Positions 1 to 10,356 of a stretch of DNA of 64,000 nt are shown piece by piece. The stretch comes from Bidens hawaiensis (taxonomy: Eukaryota > Streptophyta > Magnoliopsida > Asterales > Asteraceae), in contig JAIQDT010005006.1 in the NCBI GenBank assembly GCA_021521415.1, forward strand, positions 158,191 to 222,190, written 5' to 3'. The translations under genes were made by a program, and so were the position numbers. Below the pieces are notes generated by a model. The model saw nothing but the letters and a program-made list of their open reading frames with translations, searched no databases and was not told where the DNA came from. Within the stretch, counting starts at the first letter, position 1; each line of letters begins with the position of its first letter.

Positions 1-383
1 AGCAAGGTCACACATTGTGGTTGAAAAGCCATTTTAACACCTCCGACCACTAGGATAGTTTGTCCATTTAAAGTCATAACCTCGTGGTTTTTAGAAGCCT
101 TTTTAACAAAATACACTCTTCTTGTGTCATCTAGTTGATTAGGATGACAGCTAGCAATATGTGGTCAATAAGGAGGACCCGAATTAAGATCATTTAAATC
201 AATTGTATTTCTTATTGAAGGACTTAAAGCCGAGGGAATAATTGGACCAATGTTATCACTTTCCTGCATATGATTATCATTATTTGAATTTGGAGTTGGA
301 ATATTTGAACTAGATGTTGGACCGCTATCATTTTCTTTCCTTTTTCATTTAAAGTTATTGCTAATAAGACTTTGTTTTATCAT
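1..383 (-). pseudogene. hAT-type (zinc finger MYM-type 1-like) transposase, N-terminal fragment
   Basis: Read on the minus strand from an ATG at 383, one frame runs to the window edge. It contains the Ser/Asn-rich leader (SNIPTPNSNNDNH) and the segment SIRNTIDLNDL, followed by SCHPNQLDDTRRVYFVKK. This resembles the start of the plant TTF-type or MYM-type zinc finger hAT transposases, which usually have an RYPPNQRDEIRRAY-like motif here. Two in-frame TGA codons (after FK and after GPPY) and divergence after VKK show decay. The rest lies outside the window. The family assignment is from memory of the motif. Confidence 0.55.
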
Positions 384-2104
384 CTTTCAAATTTCCTAAA
401 CAAAATTTAAACCATAAACTATTTCAATTTACACATAAAACCTAAATCCCTAATCAATTCTAATTTAGACATAACCCTAGATCGCAAATCAATTCCAATT
501 TGCAATTTACATTATCCAAATATTCAATAATCCATAATCAATCATTCAATTGTCCATAAACAATGGTAAGTTAACAATTTATACAAACAAATAAAAAATT
601 CTAATTTTAGATAAAGCAGAAGTCTAGATAAATACCTAAATTGTACAAGTAAAAGTCGGACCGTGGAAGCGAAGGCCCCATGCGTTGGCTACTCAGCTGC
701 AACGTGGAGTTCCGGTGAGGCGGTGATCAGAGGACAACCAAGGGACATGGGTGACTGGTGGTGGTCATGGAAGGCTGGAAGCGGCTGTTGAGCTTAATTT
801 TGTTTGATGTTTCTCGTTTACGAACAAAAGACAAAAAAAAAGGTTAATGATTTTTATTTGCTTTGGGCTTTAAACATTGCTTGAGCTTTAATTGATTTTA
901 ACTTTTAAATTGGTTGACTTTAAACAAATAATGCTAACGTAATATTTTCTCAGAAGTAATGAAATATGAAGATCGACACAAAAAAATGCACTACCTACGA
1001 AAAGCTACCCCTAGTTGTGAACTAAGTTCACCCCTGCGATGAATTAGTAGTTCTTGTTTCTTTAGTACTTTTGGTGGTTCCTATCTCCATCATGTTCCTT
1101 GGATTATTTACAAGTGGTATCCAACCTCTTATTTTGACAGCTTTAGTACTTATGAAGTCTCGTTTTTGTTTTTGTAGTGGACCAATATGTTAACTACCAC
1201 CGAGCAATTTTTTATTAACATTATGACACCAAGTCTTCCTCAAAATCATAAAATTGCAACAATCTATTTTCGGTCTATAATCAACAATCGCAAATATGTG
1301 AAAATACAAAAGAACAAAAAATGAAAATATATAGTCCATACGCAAAAGTTGTGACCATTTAACGGCCGTTGCAAACTTTTAAGGCAACTCGTTTGAAAAA
1401 AAGTTAATTTAAAATAACGGCCGTTGCAAACTTTTAAGGCAACTCGTTTGAAAAAAAGTTAATTTAAAATAAAATACTTGTCACGTACAAATCAATCCCA
1501 ATATAGCAGAATATATATTCGTAAGTAAAAGCGTAGAAAGCAAAAATAAATTGTTCTCAAATTAGTAACAAAAGAATAAAAATATTTAAAATCAAAAAGC
1601 AATTTCGGCCACAAATCAATTGCAAAAATACTTTAAAAGAAACTAAACTAAAAATTTAATTGGTGAAACAATATGTGAAGAAAAAAAATAAGCTAAAACT
1701 AAAATGTTGATCGTAACGTCGTATAATAGAGGGGCAGTTTAAACAAAATCTAAAAATAGTTTTTGGTCGTGAACGCTTTGCAAAATTGTGGAAAAAATTA
1801 AAACATTCTAAACTCATGTGTCTCAGCGATTAAATTTACAAATGCGTTCTTAAACACGGAAATTTATAACCGTGGAACAGAAAACATAATATCATCCGTA
1901 CTCGATGGTACAATATCCATACACAAACAAATTACATTGTCTTAACATAATTAAACGATACATAAACATAGCCAAGATATAAGTCGTCCGCTACTTAAGT
2001 ATGCCTCGGTGCTAGTCACGCCCTCGAACCTCAGCACCTTCTAATTTGATGTGCATATAGCTAACCTCGTTTAGTGACATCTGATTTTTAAACATTTAGA
2101 GGAA
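384..2104. other. AT-rich intergenic stretch with one tandem duplication
   Basis: No gene was recognised here. A short GC-richer patch at about 655-795 may be the 5' flank of the hAT fragment. The only clear structure is the 55-bp tandem duplication at 1361-1470, listed separately. Confidence 0.5.
1361..1470. repeat. 55-bp tandem duplication (2 copies)
   Basis: A unit beginning AACGGCCGTTGC at 1361 is repeated, apparently without change, at 1416. The two adjacent copies look identical, which suggests a recent replication-slippage or duplication event. Confidence 0.9.
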
Positions 2105-2109
2105 CATAA

Positions 2110-2481
2110 TGTAAAATTTGGAGCAACACCAACTTAAAGGACCCGAATGGATAATATGAAAAGTATGAGGGTGGTACGGAAGATCTCAATGGGCGGTTTG
2201 GTGGAGATCCAAAGTTCAGGGACCAAGTTGAATAACTTGGTGTCATAGTTATATTTTATTTATTATTAAATAAATTAGAAGTCTAGTTTAATTATGTTTC
2301 CTAGTTTGAGTATGATTGGAATTTTGGGTGTTATATAAACTCATCAAAAGGTTTATTTCTAGTAGAGTAGAAAGAGTAGAAAGTATTTTGTTCTTGTTTT
2401 CTATTAATGAAAAGAGTCGCATAAACGTTTTATGCAAAATCGTGTTTGGTGTTCTTGATTCACTTGCTCTAAGGTTTAACA
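2110..2481 (+). repeat. 5' LTR of the gag-only Copia element
   Basis: Starts TGTAAAATTTGG and ends TTTAACA. A TATATAAA-like promoter motif lies near 2333-2340 within the repeat. The match to 4752-5123 extends over the full 372 bp. Confidence 0.9.
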
Positions 2482-2482
2482 A

Positions 2483-2495
2483 GTGGTATCAGAGA
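2483..2495 (+). other. Primer binding site (initiator Met tRNA type)
   Basis: TGGTATCAGAGAC follows the 5' LTR after one or two bases. TGGTATCAGAGC is complementary to the 3' end of plant initiator methionine tRNA and is the usual minus-strand primer site of Copia elements. Confidence 0.85.
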
Positions 2496-3092
2496 CTAAC
2501 GATCCATGCTCGTGTTTTCGATCGGCAGTAAGTCTTGATTGAAATTATTTGAAGTAGTGCTTCCAATCAAAGACATTGGAGGCAGTTAAAGTTCCGGTAG
2601 AAGGTGTTAAAGTAAGAGAAAGAATTCGGAAGTTTCGAAAAAGCCAGTCAGTCAGGTTGTTTGTTCGAACGAGCAGGATTATTGTTGGTGAAAAATAGTG
2701 CCACCGTCGCCACAAAGTCCATAAAGTTCAAAAGTCAATTCTTGAAGGAGTACAAGTCGGTGGGATTAGAGTGCATCCAAAAGTTCAAAAAGGAGAATTC
2801 GACACATTCTTATTGATTGGGAATTGTGATGAGAAGAAAGTCAACACACATTATTTGTGTTCTGTGTTCACGTGAATTAAACTACATAACCATCACAGAT
2901 TGTGGTGCACATAATTAGAGGTAAGAGATCACCAAAATATAGGGATAATAATAAAGTTTATTTTTTGTTTCTTGTGGGAGTTTAAAGTAGTCATTAACTT
3001 TTTGCTGCAAATCCGCTAAATATTTCAAAGTCCGATTAGAGTAAGTTTCTAGTCGTAACAAGAGTTGTACCCACATCAGTGAATGCGAAACA

Positions 3093-4115
3093 ATGGCAGA
3101 GTTACAGATGGTAGGAGGAATCAAGAAACTTAACCAGAGCAACTATAAACAATGGTCGACGTGCATCGAATCGTATCTTCAAGGTCAAGATCTTTGGCAG
3201 GTAACGAACGGTACCGAGACGAGACAACTTGCAAACGTTATTAACGGTAGTATCGGAAAGTGGCAGGTGAAAGCAGGCCGTGCGATGTTTATCATCAAGA
3301 CAACCGTGGATGATGATGTTCTTGATCATATTCAAGAACTCGAATACCCAAAGCAAGCGTGGGATACACTGGAGACCTTATTTACGAAGAAGAACGATGC
3401 TCGATTGCAACTAGTCGAAGGTGAGTTGATGACGGTTTCCCAAGGGGATCTTCCAATCGCACAATATTTTCGTAAGATGAAGAACTTGTGTCGCGAGATT
3501 GGAGAACTCGATCCACAGTCTCGGGTTAGCGATGCTCGTATGAAGCGGATACTAATTCATGGTTTAAGGCCGGAGTATCGTAGCTTCGTTACCGCTATTC
3601 AAGGGTGGGCGACCCAACCGAGTATTACCGAGTTCGAGAATATTCTTGCCGGACAAGAAGCCTTAGCAAAACAGTTAGCCGGGGTGTCGATTAAAACCGA
3701 GAGCGAAGCCTTGTATGTTGGAAGAAAGGAGAAGCATCAGTTCTACAAAAATAAGATTCGTGATGGTGAGAAAGGCAAGAGTAAATATTGGGAGAATGAG
3801 AAACGTGACCGACCCAAGAAGAGAGAATGGAACCGGAAGGGTCGAGTTGAAAACTCTGAAGAAGATTCATCGGACGAAGAGAACCGAGACAAGGAATCAA
3901 GGTACCAACCAAAGCAGTTTCCGTTTAGGTGCCATAACTGTGGACAAAAAGGACATATGGCAAGATACTGTCGAGAGCCTATGGAGGAAGGTAATGCAGT
4001 TGTGGTTAAAGAAGAAGAATCGTGGGATGTGGAGGCTAATATGGCCGAGGTTCAAGGAAAATACACAGTTGATACCGAATTCAAACCGAATATGGTAGAT
4101 GAATGGTTTGAATAA
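3093..4115 (+). CDS. gag: Copia Gag polyprotein with zinc knuckle
   Basis: 340 codons. The N-terminus (about 1-60, with LNQSNYKQWSTCIESYLQG) matches the DUF4219-type start of plant Copia Gag. The middle (about 70-200, AWDTLETLFTKKNDARLQLVEGELMTV and later LIHGLRPEYRSFV) is the UBN2/retrotransposon gag core. A basic, charged linker (about 210-275) leads to one CCHC knuckle, CHNCGQKGHMARYC (about 281-294), which binds nucleic acid. Gag normally forms the cytoplasmic particle that packages element RNA. The ORF is intact and ends in TAA at 4113-4115, where a standard Copia would continue into protease. The start at 3093 is the first in-frame ATG and precedes the conserved region. Confidence 0.85.
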   Translation: MAELQMVGGIKKLNQSNYKQWSTCIESYLQGQDLWQVTNGTETRQLANVINGSIGKWQVKAGRAMFIIKTTVDDDVLDHIQELEYPKQAWDTLETLFTKKNDARLQLVEGELMTVSQGDLPIAQYFRKMKNLCREIGELDPQSRVSDARMKRILIHGLRPEYRSFVTAIQGWATQPSITEFENILAGQEALAKQLAGVSIKTESEALYVGRKEKHQFYKNKIRDGEKGKSKYWENEKRDRPKKREWNRKGRVENSEEDSSDEENRDKESRYQPKQFPFRCHNCGQKGHMARYCREPMEEGNAVVVKEEESWDVEANMAEVQGKYTVDTEFKPNMVDEWFE

Positions 4116-4145
4116 GGCTCATGTTGGTGGACAAGTCAGGAAGTA

Positions 4146-4796
4146 GTGCTAGAGTCGAATCCGTTGAAAGTAACATTGGAATCATTTATTGTTATTTTGA
4201 ATTTAGATGATGAGGAAATTGTGTTTGAAGAAGAAAATACGGTTGATCAAAACGTAACCGTGACGGTAACCGAACAAGACGAGAAAGAAACCATGTTGAA
4301 TGAAGTGCACGAGGAGGTAGTTCCGTCTCATGTTACGGGTTGTCATGGTGGAACAGAAAACGTTGAAGATCAACAAACCAACAAAGTTGACGTTGGAGTT
4401 TGCATGAGGTTCATGCAAAGTTCGGGTGATCCGAACAAACACTCGAATAAACGGGCGAATGAAGGAGTTAAGTTCGAGAAGGAGCATGCATCAAGTGAAG
4501 ATGGAAGAATTGCTTTGAGTACCATGATAGTTGGTCATAAAGTTAAGAAAGCAAAAGTCGTTTCCAATCTGAAATCCGGTAATGTAGCTTTAAAAAGTGG
4601 TAATCTCGAAACTAAAACAGTTGTAACCAGGAAAAAGAAACCTGAAGGTAGGGTTATGAAGTTGAATCCAAGAATCAAGCTCAAAGAGGTGCGAGCTTTA
4701 CATGGTGTGAAGGATCTTGGAGGAAAAATGAAAGTTGGTATTGAGAGGGAGTGTAAAACTTGGAGCAACACCAACTTGAAGGACCCGAATGGATAA
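4146..4796 (+). CDS. Unrecognised second ORF of the gag-only Copia element
   Basis: An open frame of about 216 codons lies in the same frame as gag and is separated from it by the gag TAA and ten sense codons. No ATG opens it, since the first usable codon is GTG, so it may be read only through stop-codon suppression or be a relic. The first part is acidic (DDEEIVFEEENTVDQN) and the second is strongly basic (VTRKKKPEGRVMKLNPRIKLKE). No protease, integrase or RT motif was seen. The last 15 codons run into the 3' LTR. It could be an extreme remnant of the pol region or an element-specific protein. Function unknown. Confidence 0.4.
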   Translation: MLESNPLKVTLESFIVILNLDDEEIVFEEENTVDQNVTVTVTEQDEKETMLNEVHEEVVPSHVTGCHGGTENVEDQQTNKVDVGVCMRFMQSSGDPNKHSNKRANEGVKFEKEHASSEDGRIALSTMIVGHKVKKAKVVSNLKSGNVALKSGNLETKTVVTRKKKPEGRVMKLNPRIKLKEVRALHGVKDLGGKMKVGIERECKTWSNTNLKDPNG

Positions 4797-5123
4797 TATG
4801 AAAAGTATAAGGGTGGTACGGAAGATCTCAAGGGGCGGTTTGGTGGAGATCCAAAGTTCAGGGACCAAGTTAAATAACTTGGTGTCATAGTTATATTTTA
4901 TTTATTATTAAATAAGTTAGAAGTCTAGTTTAATTATGTTTCCTAGTTTGAGTATGATTAGAATTGTGGGTGTTATATAAACCTATCAAAAGGTTTATTT
5001 CTAGTAGAGTAGAAAGAGTAGAAAGTATTTTGTTCTTGTTTTCTATTAATGAAAAGAGTCGCATAAACGTTTTATGCAAAATCGTGTTTGGTGTTCTTGA
5101 TTCACTTGCTCTAATGTTTAACA
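4752..5123 (+). repeat. 3' LTR of the gag-only Copia element
   Basis: Starts TGTAAAACTTGG and ends TTTAACA. It is the same length as the 5' LTR, with about 11 substitutions. The target duplication CATAA follows at 5124. Confidence 0.9.
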
Positions 5124-5240
5124 CATAACATTTATTAAATATATCAACATCACATACATACTCCATAGAGTACCAAAACTTTCATATTGTACCATACCTT
5201 ATGCCACAGCGTCAACCCCCCTGCTACAATCCTTTTAAAG

Positions 5241-5525
5241 TAGGGGTGTTCAATAAACCATAAAAAAACATATCGTAAACCAAAAAATCCAAACCAAATC
5301 GAAACAATAAATCAACAGTTAACAAAACTATTTATATCTAAATTCATTATTTGCGGTCAACATTTTTTTAGCCTATAATTTTCAAGATCAAATGGCTAAA
5401 AAAACGAGACCAAAAAGAAAATTGAAACAACGAAACCGAACTATTTAAAAAATTCAAAAACCGAATATTCTAATTTTGGTTTGCTTTTAGCCTAAACCCT
5501 CCCAAACTAAACCGTACACATCCTA
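5241..5525. mobile_element. hAT-type MITE (285 bp)
   Basis: Termini are TAGGGGTGTTCAA on the left and the complement of TAGGATGTGTACGG on the right. The 8-bp flanks TTTTAAAG (5233-5240) and TTTTAAAA (5526-5533) match at seven of eight positions, the size expected for hAT. It contains AACCAAACC-type subterminal motifs on both sides and has no coding capacity. Confidence 0.75.
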
Positions 5526-5550
5526 TTTTAAAACTCGTGCATCATTACAA

Positions 5551-5713
5551 GACGTGAGGCGAAGCCACACGAAGAAAATGAGTGTTGCCTTTGGATGAGT
5601 GGTTATAGACTTATAGCCATGATGTTAGGCGAAGCCACACGAAGAAAATGAGCGTTGCCCTTGGATGAGTGGTTATAGACTTAAAGCCATGACGTGAGGC
5701 GAAGCCACACAGG
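5551..5713. repeat. 70-bp tandem repeat (about 2.3 copies)
   Basis: Units beginning GACGTGAGGCGAAGCCACAC start at 5551, 5621 and 5691. The first two copies differ at only a few bases, and the third is partial. Confidence 0.85.
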
Positions 5714-5830
5714 TGTGGGCCGTTAGCTCAAAACTGTTTCTAATAATCACCATCACTCATAGGTCATATCATCCATTTTCTTAAAAAAAAATTTAACAAC
5801 CAACTAAGTAACATCGAGTACTTTGTATGC

Positions 5831-6113
5831 GGCCCCTATTGGCTAAAGGTAGCTAGCCCGAGCCGGCCACGAGTCCGGACGGACGGAGCCTCTAGCGGTC
5901 CACCTATTGAGGGATTCCCTGGATAAAACCCGACCCCGATGCCCGCCAAACGGCGCGAAAGAGAGGGGCCGGTAAAACCGGGTGAGATAAGGACTCGAAC
6001 CCTGGCAAACCATGGTATCCCTATATCTCCAATATAAATTGGTGATGGTGAGATTTAAACCCACTATCTCTCACTAGTAAAGTGAGTACTTTACCATTGA
6101 GCCTCATCCAATT
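5831..6113 (-). repeat. tRNA-related SINE-like sequence
   Basis: On the minus strand, starting near 6112, GGATGAGGCTCAATGGTAAA resembles an RNA polymerase III A box and GTGGGTTTAAATCTC, about 45 bp later, resembles a B box. A second B-box-like GGTTCGAGTCC occurs near 5995. The body is GC-rich, unlike its flanks. No clear target duplication was identified, so the exact ends are uncertain. Confidence 0.4.
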
Positions 6114-6991
6114 TATATCAATTTTCTTAATTAATGGGACATTTATTTATTTATTTAATTTAAATATTTTTTTTAAGTTTATTAGATTTGTGAAAGTAGT
6201 ACGATATCTTTTTTGCGAGTGATTTCACCTATGTAGCAGTAATTTGTCAGGTCTTTTTCAGTTTTTTATGAAATCATTACGGATACCCAAAGTTTATTTA
6301 ACCATCAATCATATATTGTTGAAAACTAACATACATACTAAGATCATGTGTAAAACTAGATATACTCGGGCATTTTATAATATGTGGCGCCTAGTCAGCT
6401 TTTAGGCATTTTACAAAAAGTGGGTGTAGTGGGAAAATACCCTCAGCCCCCCCCCCCCTCTCTACCTCTCTCTCACAAGACCCCCAAAATCTGTGCCTTC
6501 CTAGCGTTGTGTACAAAACGCTTTACCAAAACGAAAGAGGGGGGGTGTGCCCCTGGTATTTTGAAGCCTAAACGCCACAATTTGATATGAGTACGCGTGG
6601 TCTAATAAATTAACACGATTTTGATATAATATTATAGTCTATTCAACTTTGTGCTGATCCACGTTCCTCTCGTTGCTGAATAATTGGTGATCATGAATTA
6701 TTAAACACATGTGAATGTTGATGGATTCCCTTCACAAGATAAACTTTTGAAACAAATGGCACATTGGCAATTATTTCACGTTGTCTTTGTCCCGTTCTGC
6801 ATTCTAACATCAAATCTCTATAAAAGAGTAATAATGAATAAAAAAATAGTAAAAGTGTAAATTTTATTTTACACTTATCGTACGTGTGTTAATTATATCG
6901 TATAAAAAATTCCCACGAGAAATGACTAGAATTGTTATTAGTATTATAGGGTAGGATAAAAGTTTGAAAGATGCATAATTAGTGTTAAGAT
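6114..6991. other. Intergenic, no gene recognised
   Basis: This is AT-rich sequence. Between 6370 and 6590 an imperfect foldback (GTGGCGCCTAG...TTTAGGC facing GCCTAAACGCCAC) encloses a poly-C tract and may be an eroded MITE. No supported coding sequence was seen. Confidence 0.4.
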
Positions 6992-7599
6992 TAGGGTTGT
7001 TTATGAACCGAGCCGAACCGAACGCAGACTTGCTCATACTTGGTTTGGTTTGAAAGAGAGCCGAACCGAGCAGATTGAATTTTAAGAAACGAGCGATATG
7101 TTTATGCTTGAACTTAGTTTGGTTTGAAACCGGACGGTTTGGTTTGGCTTGGTTTTGTACAATTTTTTTAATTTTAAATTTCTAAAAACAAAAAATATCA
7201 TTAATTAAAGACTTTCAACTCTAAAATATCTAGACTTCCAACCCTAAAATGTCTAAACAAAAAAGTTAACAAGAAAGTATATATAAAACGAGTAGCTAGA
7301 GCTATATATTAAACTTTAAAGTCAACACAAAATAAAGAAATTTAAAAAAAAATAAAATATAGTTTATCTTTATATATATACACTTAAAAAACATATATTA
7401 AAAAACATATATAAAAATAAAAAAATAAAAAATAATTCAAGCAAAAGCGAACCGAACCGAAACGAGTGAGGCTTTGCTCGTGCTTGGTTTGTTTTCAAAC
7501 CGGACTGAGGCGAACGACTCACTTCCAAACCGAGCCGAAATCGAACGAGCAATTTTCGAGCGAGCGATAAACGAGCGGCTGACAGTTTTGACAGCCCTA
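6992..7599. mobile_element. hAT-type non-autonomous element (608 bp)
   Basis: Left end TAGGGTTGTTTATGAACC and right end, read inward, TAGGGCTGTCAAAACTG. The 8-bp flanks GTTAAGAT (6984-6991) and ATTAAGAT (7600-7607) match at seven of eight positions. Subterminal zones on both sides are packed with ACCGAACCGA-type repeats (7008-7150 and 7445-7560), as is common where hAT transposases bind. No ORF. Confidence 0.75.
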
Positions 7600-7949
7600 A
7601 TTAAGATCATTCATATTTAAAAGTTTATGTTTAATTATTAAAATATTTAACATGTGTTTAAAAGGGGATTAAAAAGTCGGTGTCTTGTTTAAAAAACATA
7701 TGCTTTTAACACGGTAAACATAAAATATAACACCAGTTATAAAAAATTAAAAGATTTTTTAGCAGGATGTTTGTGATATAATATTATAACATTAAATAAA
7801 TTTGTTCATCGGAAAGGTGTGGAGTGTTATCATGAATTGGTGCAAGGATCGACCTTCTTTGCATTCGCAACCCGTGATTTGTTAGAACAGTACATGTAAG
7901 TATTCGCTATTGTCTAAACGGAAAGTTAAGGCGTTCCATGTCATTTGTT

Positions 7950-8115
7950 TTGACTTACAATGATATTGTGTATTTGGAGTCAAGAAACTCGGTGATATTT
8001 GAAAGTAAAACGGTTTCGGTGTATGAGGTGATTGACAGGATCAAGGAATCTAAACTTAGCATGGCAAAGATCGTATACGTTTGGGTTAAGGGTGCAATGG
8101 ATGGTCTTGGGTGAT
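7950..8115 (+). pseudogene. Possible LINE-type reverse transcriptase tail fragment
   Basis: One frame reads YLESRNSVIFESKTVSVYEV and then DRIKESKLSMAKIVYVWVKG before a TGA. This resembles the extreme C-terminus of plant LINE-encoded reverse transcriptases, which carry a WxxRN-x-IF segment and an IK..SY.WVK segment. It is short and has no catalytic motif, so the call is tentative. Confidence 0.3.
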
Positions 8116-10356
8116 GATAATAATCGATAAAAATGTATGTTGATTGTAATGTGGGTGTTGTTGCTAGTTTCTTGTTAGCTTTTGGTGTGTAAAAGTTAAT
8201 AAAGTTTTGTTGATCGTTTAAAAAAACAATCCAACCAAACACGTTTCTGTCCGTTTTACAAAAATTATCCTCATGTTTGAGACTTATAAATCAGATCCCT
8301 ATACATAAGACTACGAGAAATTCTCGTTTTTAGCGTTTATTTTCTAACAAATTTTCATTTTAGTCCTCCTTTCAAATGTTCCATTTATTTTGTACTTACA
8401 TACTATATATTATATGTTTAACAAGTTACACTACGACAAAAGGTACTTTTGTTCATATTATATGATGTACGCATGCATGCTTCACACTTTTACTTTTCAA
8501 ACCACGACATCGTGTAGGTGGCAAGGTATTGTCATATTGCTTCATTGGTGGTTAGGTAACAAAGGAGTTCAAACTATGCACTTGAATATTGAATAATTTA
8601 TTTCGATGTATTGATTAAGTAAAGACAATTAACCTTCGGTTCTCATAGTGTGTAGTAAAATCTAACTGTTGGAAAAGATTGTTTTCCTACTAGGTGAAAA
8701 ATAGTATTTTCATTCATTTGTTAAATTTTTTAAAGCTGGCTTGAATTGCGACATGAGATGGGTGGTTAGTGGAAAGTTACCACTAATATGGTGCTCTACT
8801 GCTGGCAGTAGTGTTGTGATAGATTCTGAGTCGAGTGTGAAAAAGTGTAGGAAAAATAGTGAAAACTGAAACGGACATAAATATTTATATAAAACTTAAT
8901 ATAAGTAACCACTATTTCTTTTAAGTTATACGGTATAAGGACTTCGCAACATAACGAAAATATGTCCAAAGCTGAGTTAAAGTAAACAAGATATCGACAT
9001 ATCGTTGTTCGAAGCTGTAAAAGCTACGAAAATTTGATGGAAGACTCCTTAGTGTTTGCCTTGAAGAAATTAATGTCCTTAAGGTGTTCCCACATATAAA
9101 TTACTAAAAATATTATCTCCCGGTCAATGTGGGATAATTTTGATAGCTTCACAGTTCCGAACAACAAATTTAGAGCATCGATTATCTCATTTATCTTAAC
9201 TTCGTTATGGACACGATTTTGATTCATTTCGAAGCCCTCACAACATAGAACCCCAAACGAATAGTTGGTACTTACATTACTTGCAGATGCACATAACCCT
9301 TTATGTCTAAAGTTACAATCAATGTAACACTAAGGAAAAAAAAGTACTCTTTTCGCTAATGATTTCATAATTAATTAGTTTTTTTTAGTTGTGAACGACA
9401 TTGTAAGAGAACTTAAAAATATATCTACATGTGGTGCATATCTAGTTAACTTTGTGATTTATGTCAAGAATCTAGTTTTAAGACCGATTGTAATGGTAAA
9501 CTATATCCTGTTATAATATCTTGTAAACTATATTGTGAATTTGTGATATTATCAATATTTTGTAAACCATATGAACCGAAAAGGTCACAAGGCCACTTAG
9601 TTAACCAATGAGTTCTCCAATGGAGTCTTGGGTTCTTTAGTGGAGACTCAAGTTGGAATCTTATTTGTATCACTTTTGGATGACATAACGATTGTTAAGT
9701 GGCAGTCGGCGGTATGGTTTCCTGGAGGAACGCCCAAGCCAACTCTGAAGCCAGAGTGAGGCATCGGAACTCTCCAAATTTAAAAAGTATGATAGCCTAA
9801 AAACAAGAAAGTCGCCGTTTAAAAAAAAGGTTAACCATACAAATTTCAACTTATGTTGCACAAAAAAGTGAAAACATTCAAAAGCTTATGATAAAACGTG
9901 CAAAGTGGAAGGTACAATATCACAACATAAAGTTGGATCATTTGGAATAAAACTTATTACAATATATTATTATTCTTCTTAAAAAATAATCATAAAGTGG
10001 GTAGGTACATAAAAGTGTTGACAATATGATTAGCCTAACCAAATCAACTGGACAATTCACTCCCTAGTTGAATGCCATTACTCTTCTTATTTTTTTAACT
10101 AACCAACTCCTTCATGGGTAAAATTGTCAAAACACTCTTTCTAAAAACCCTAATAACTTTCTATCAAAAACACGTGATTCCAGTTGCTATCCATTATTGT
10201 TTTAATAAAAAATAAATAATAACATAAAATTTTAATGATCAAAAAATGAGTACACACTACGCACTCTTGTCTCCGTATTCATATATTTAAATGGTTTCTA
10301 TACAATCCTCACAGTAATCCAAAAGTACCTACAAGTTCACAAGATCATTATTAAAC
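8116..10356. other. Intergenic region upstream of the plastid-protein gene
   Basis: AT-rich, with no supported gene. The short open frames in it have no recognisable motifs. A TATA-like TATATTTAAAT near 10281-10291, about 70 bp before the ATG at 10357, is a candidate core promoter of the next gene. Confidence 0.45.

Larger units (their letters stand above)
2110..5123 (+). mobile_element. Gag-only Copia LTR retrotransposon (non-autonomous, TR-GAG-like)
   Basis: Two 372-bp direct repeats, both beginning TG and ending CA, bound a 3.0-kb element. The 5-bp target duplication CATAA flanks it at 2105-2109 and 5124-5128. The 5' LTR is followed at once by TGGTATCAGAG, the standard primer site for initiator-Met tRNA, and a purine tract (GAGAGGGAG) precedes the 3' LTR. 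Inside is a full Copia gag. No protease, integrase, reverse transcriptase or RNase H motif was found, so movement would need enzymes from another element. About 11 differences between the LTRs (roughly 3 percent) suggest an insertion older than the Gypsy element in this window. Such gag-only elements are described in plants as TR-GAG. Confidence 0.9.
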
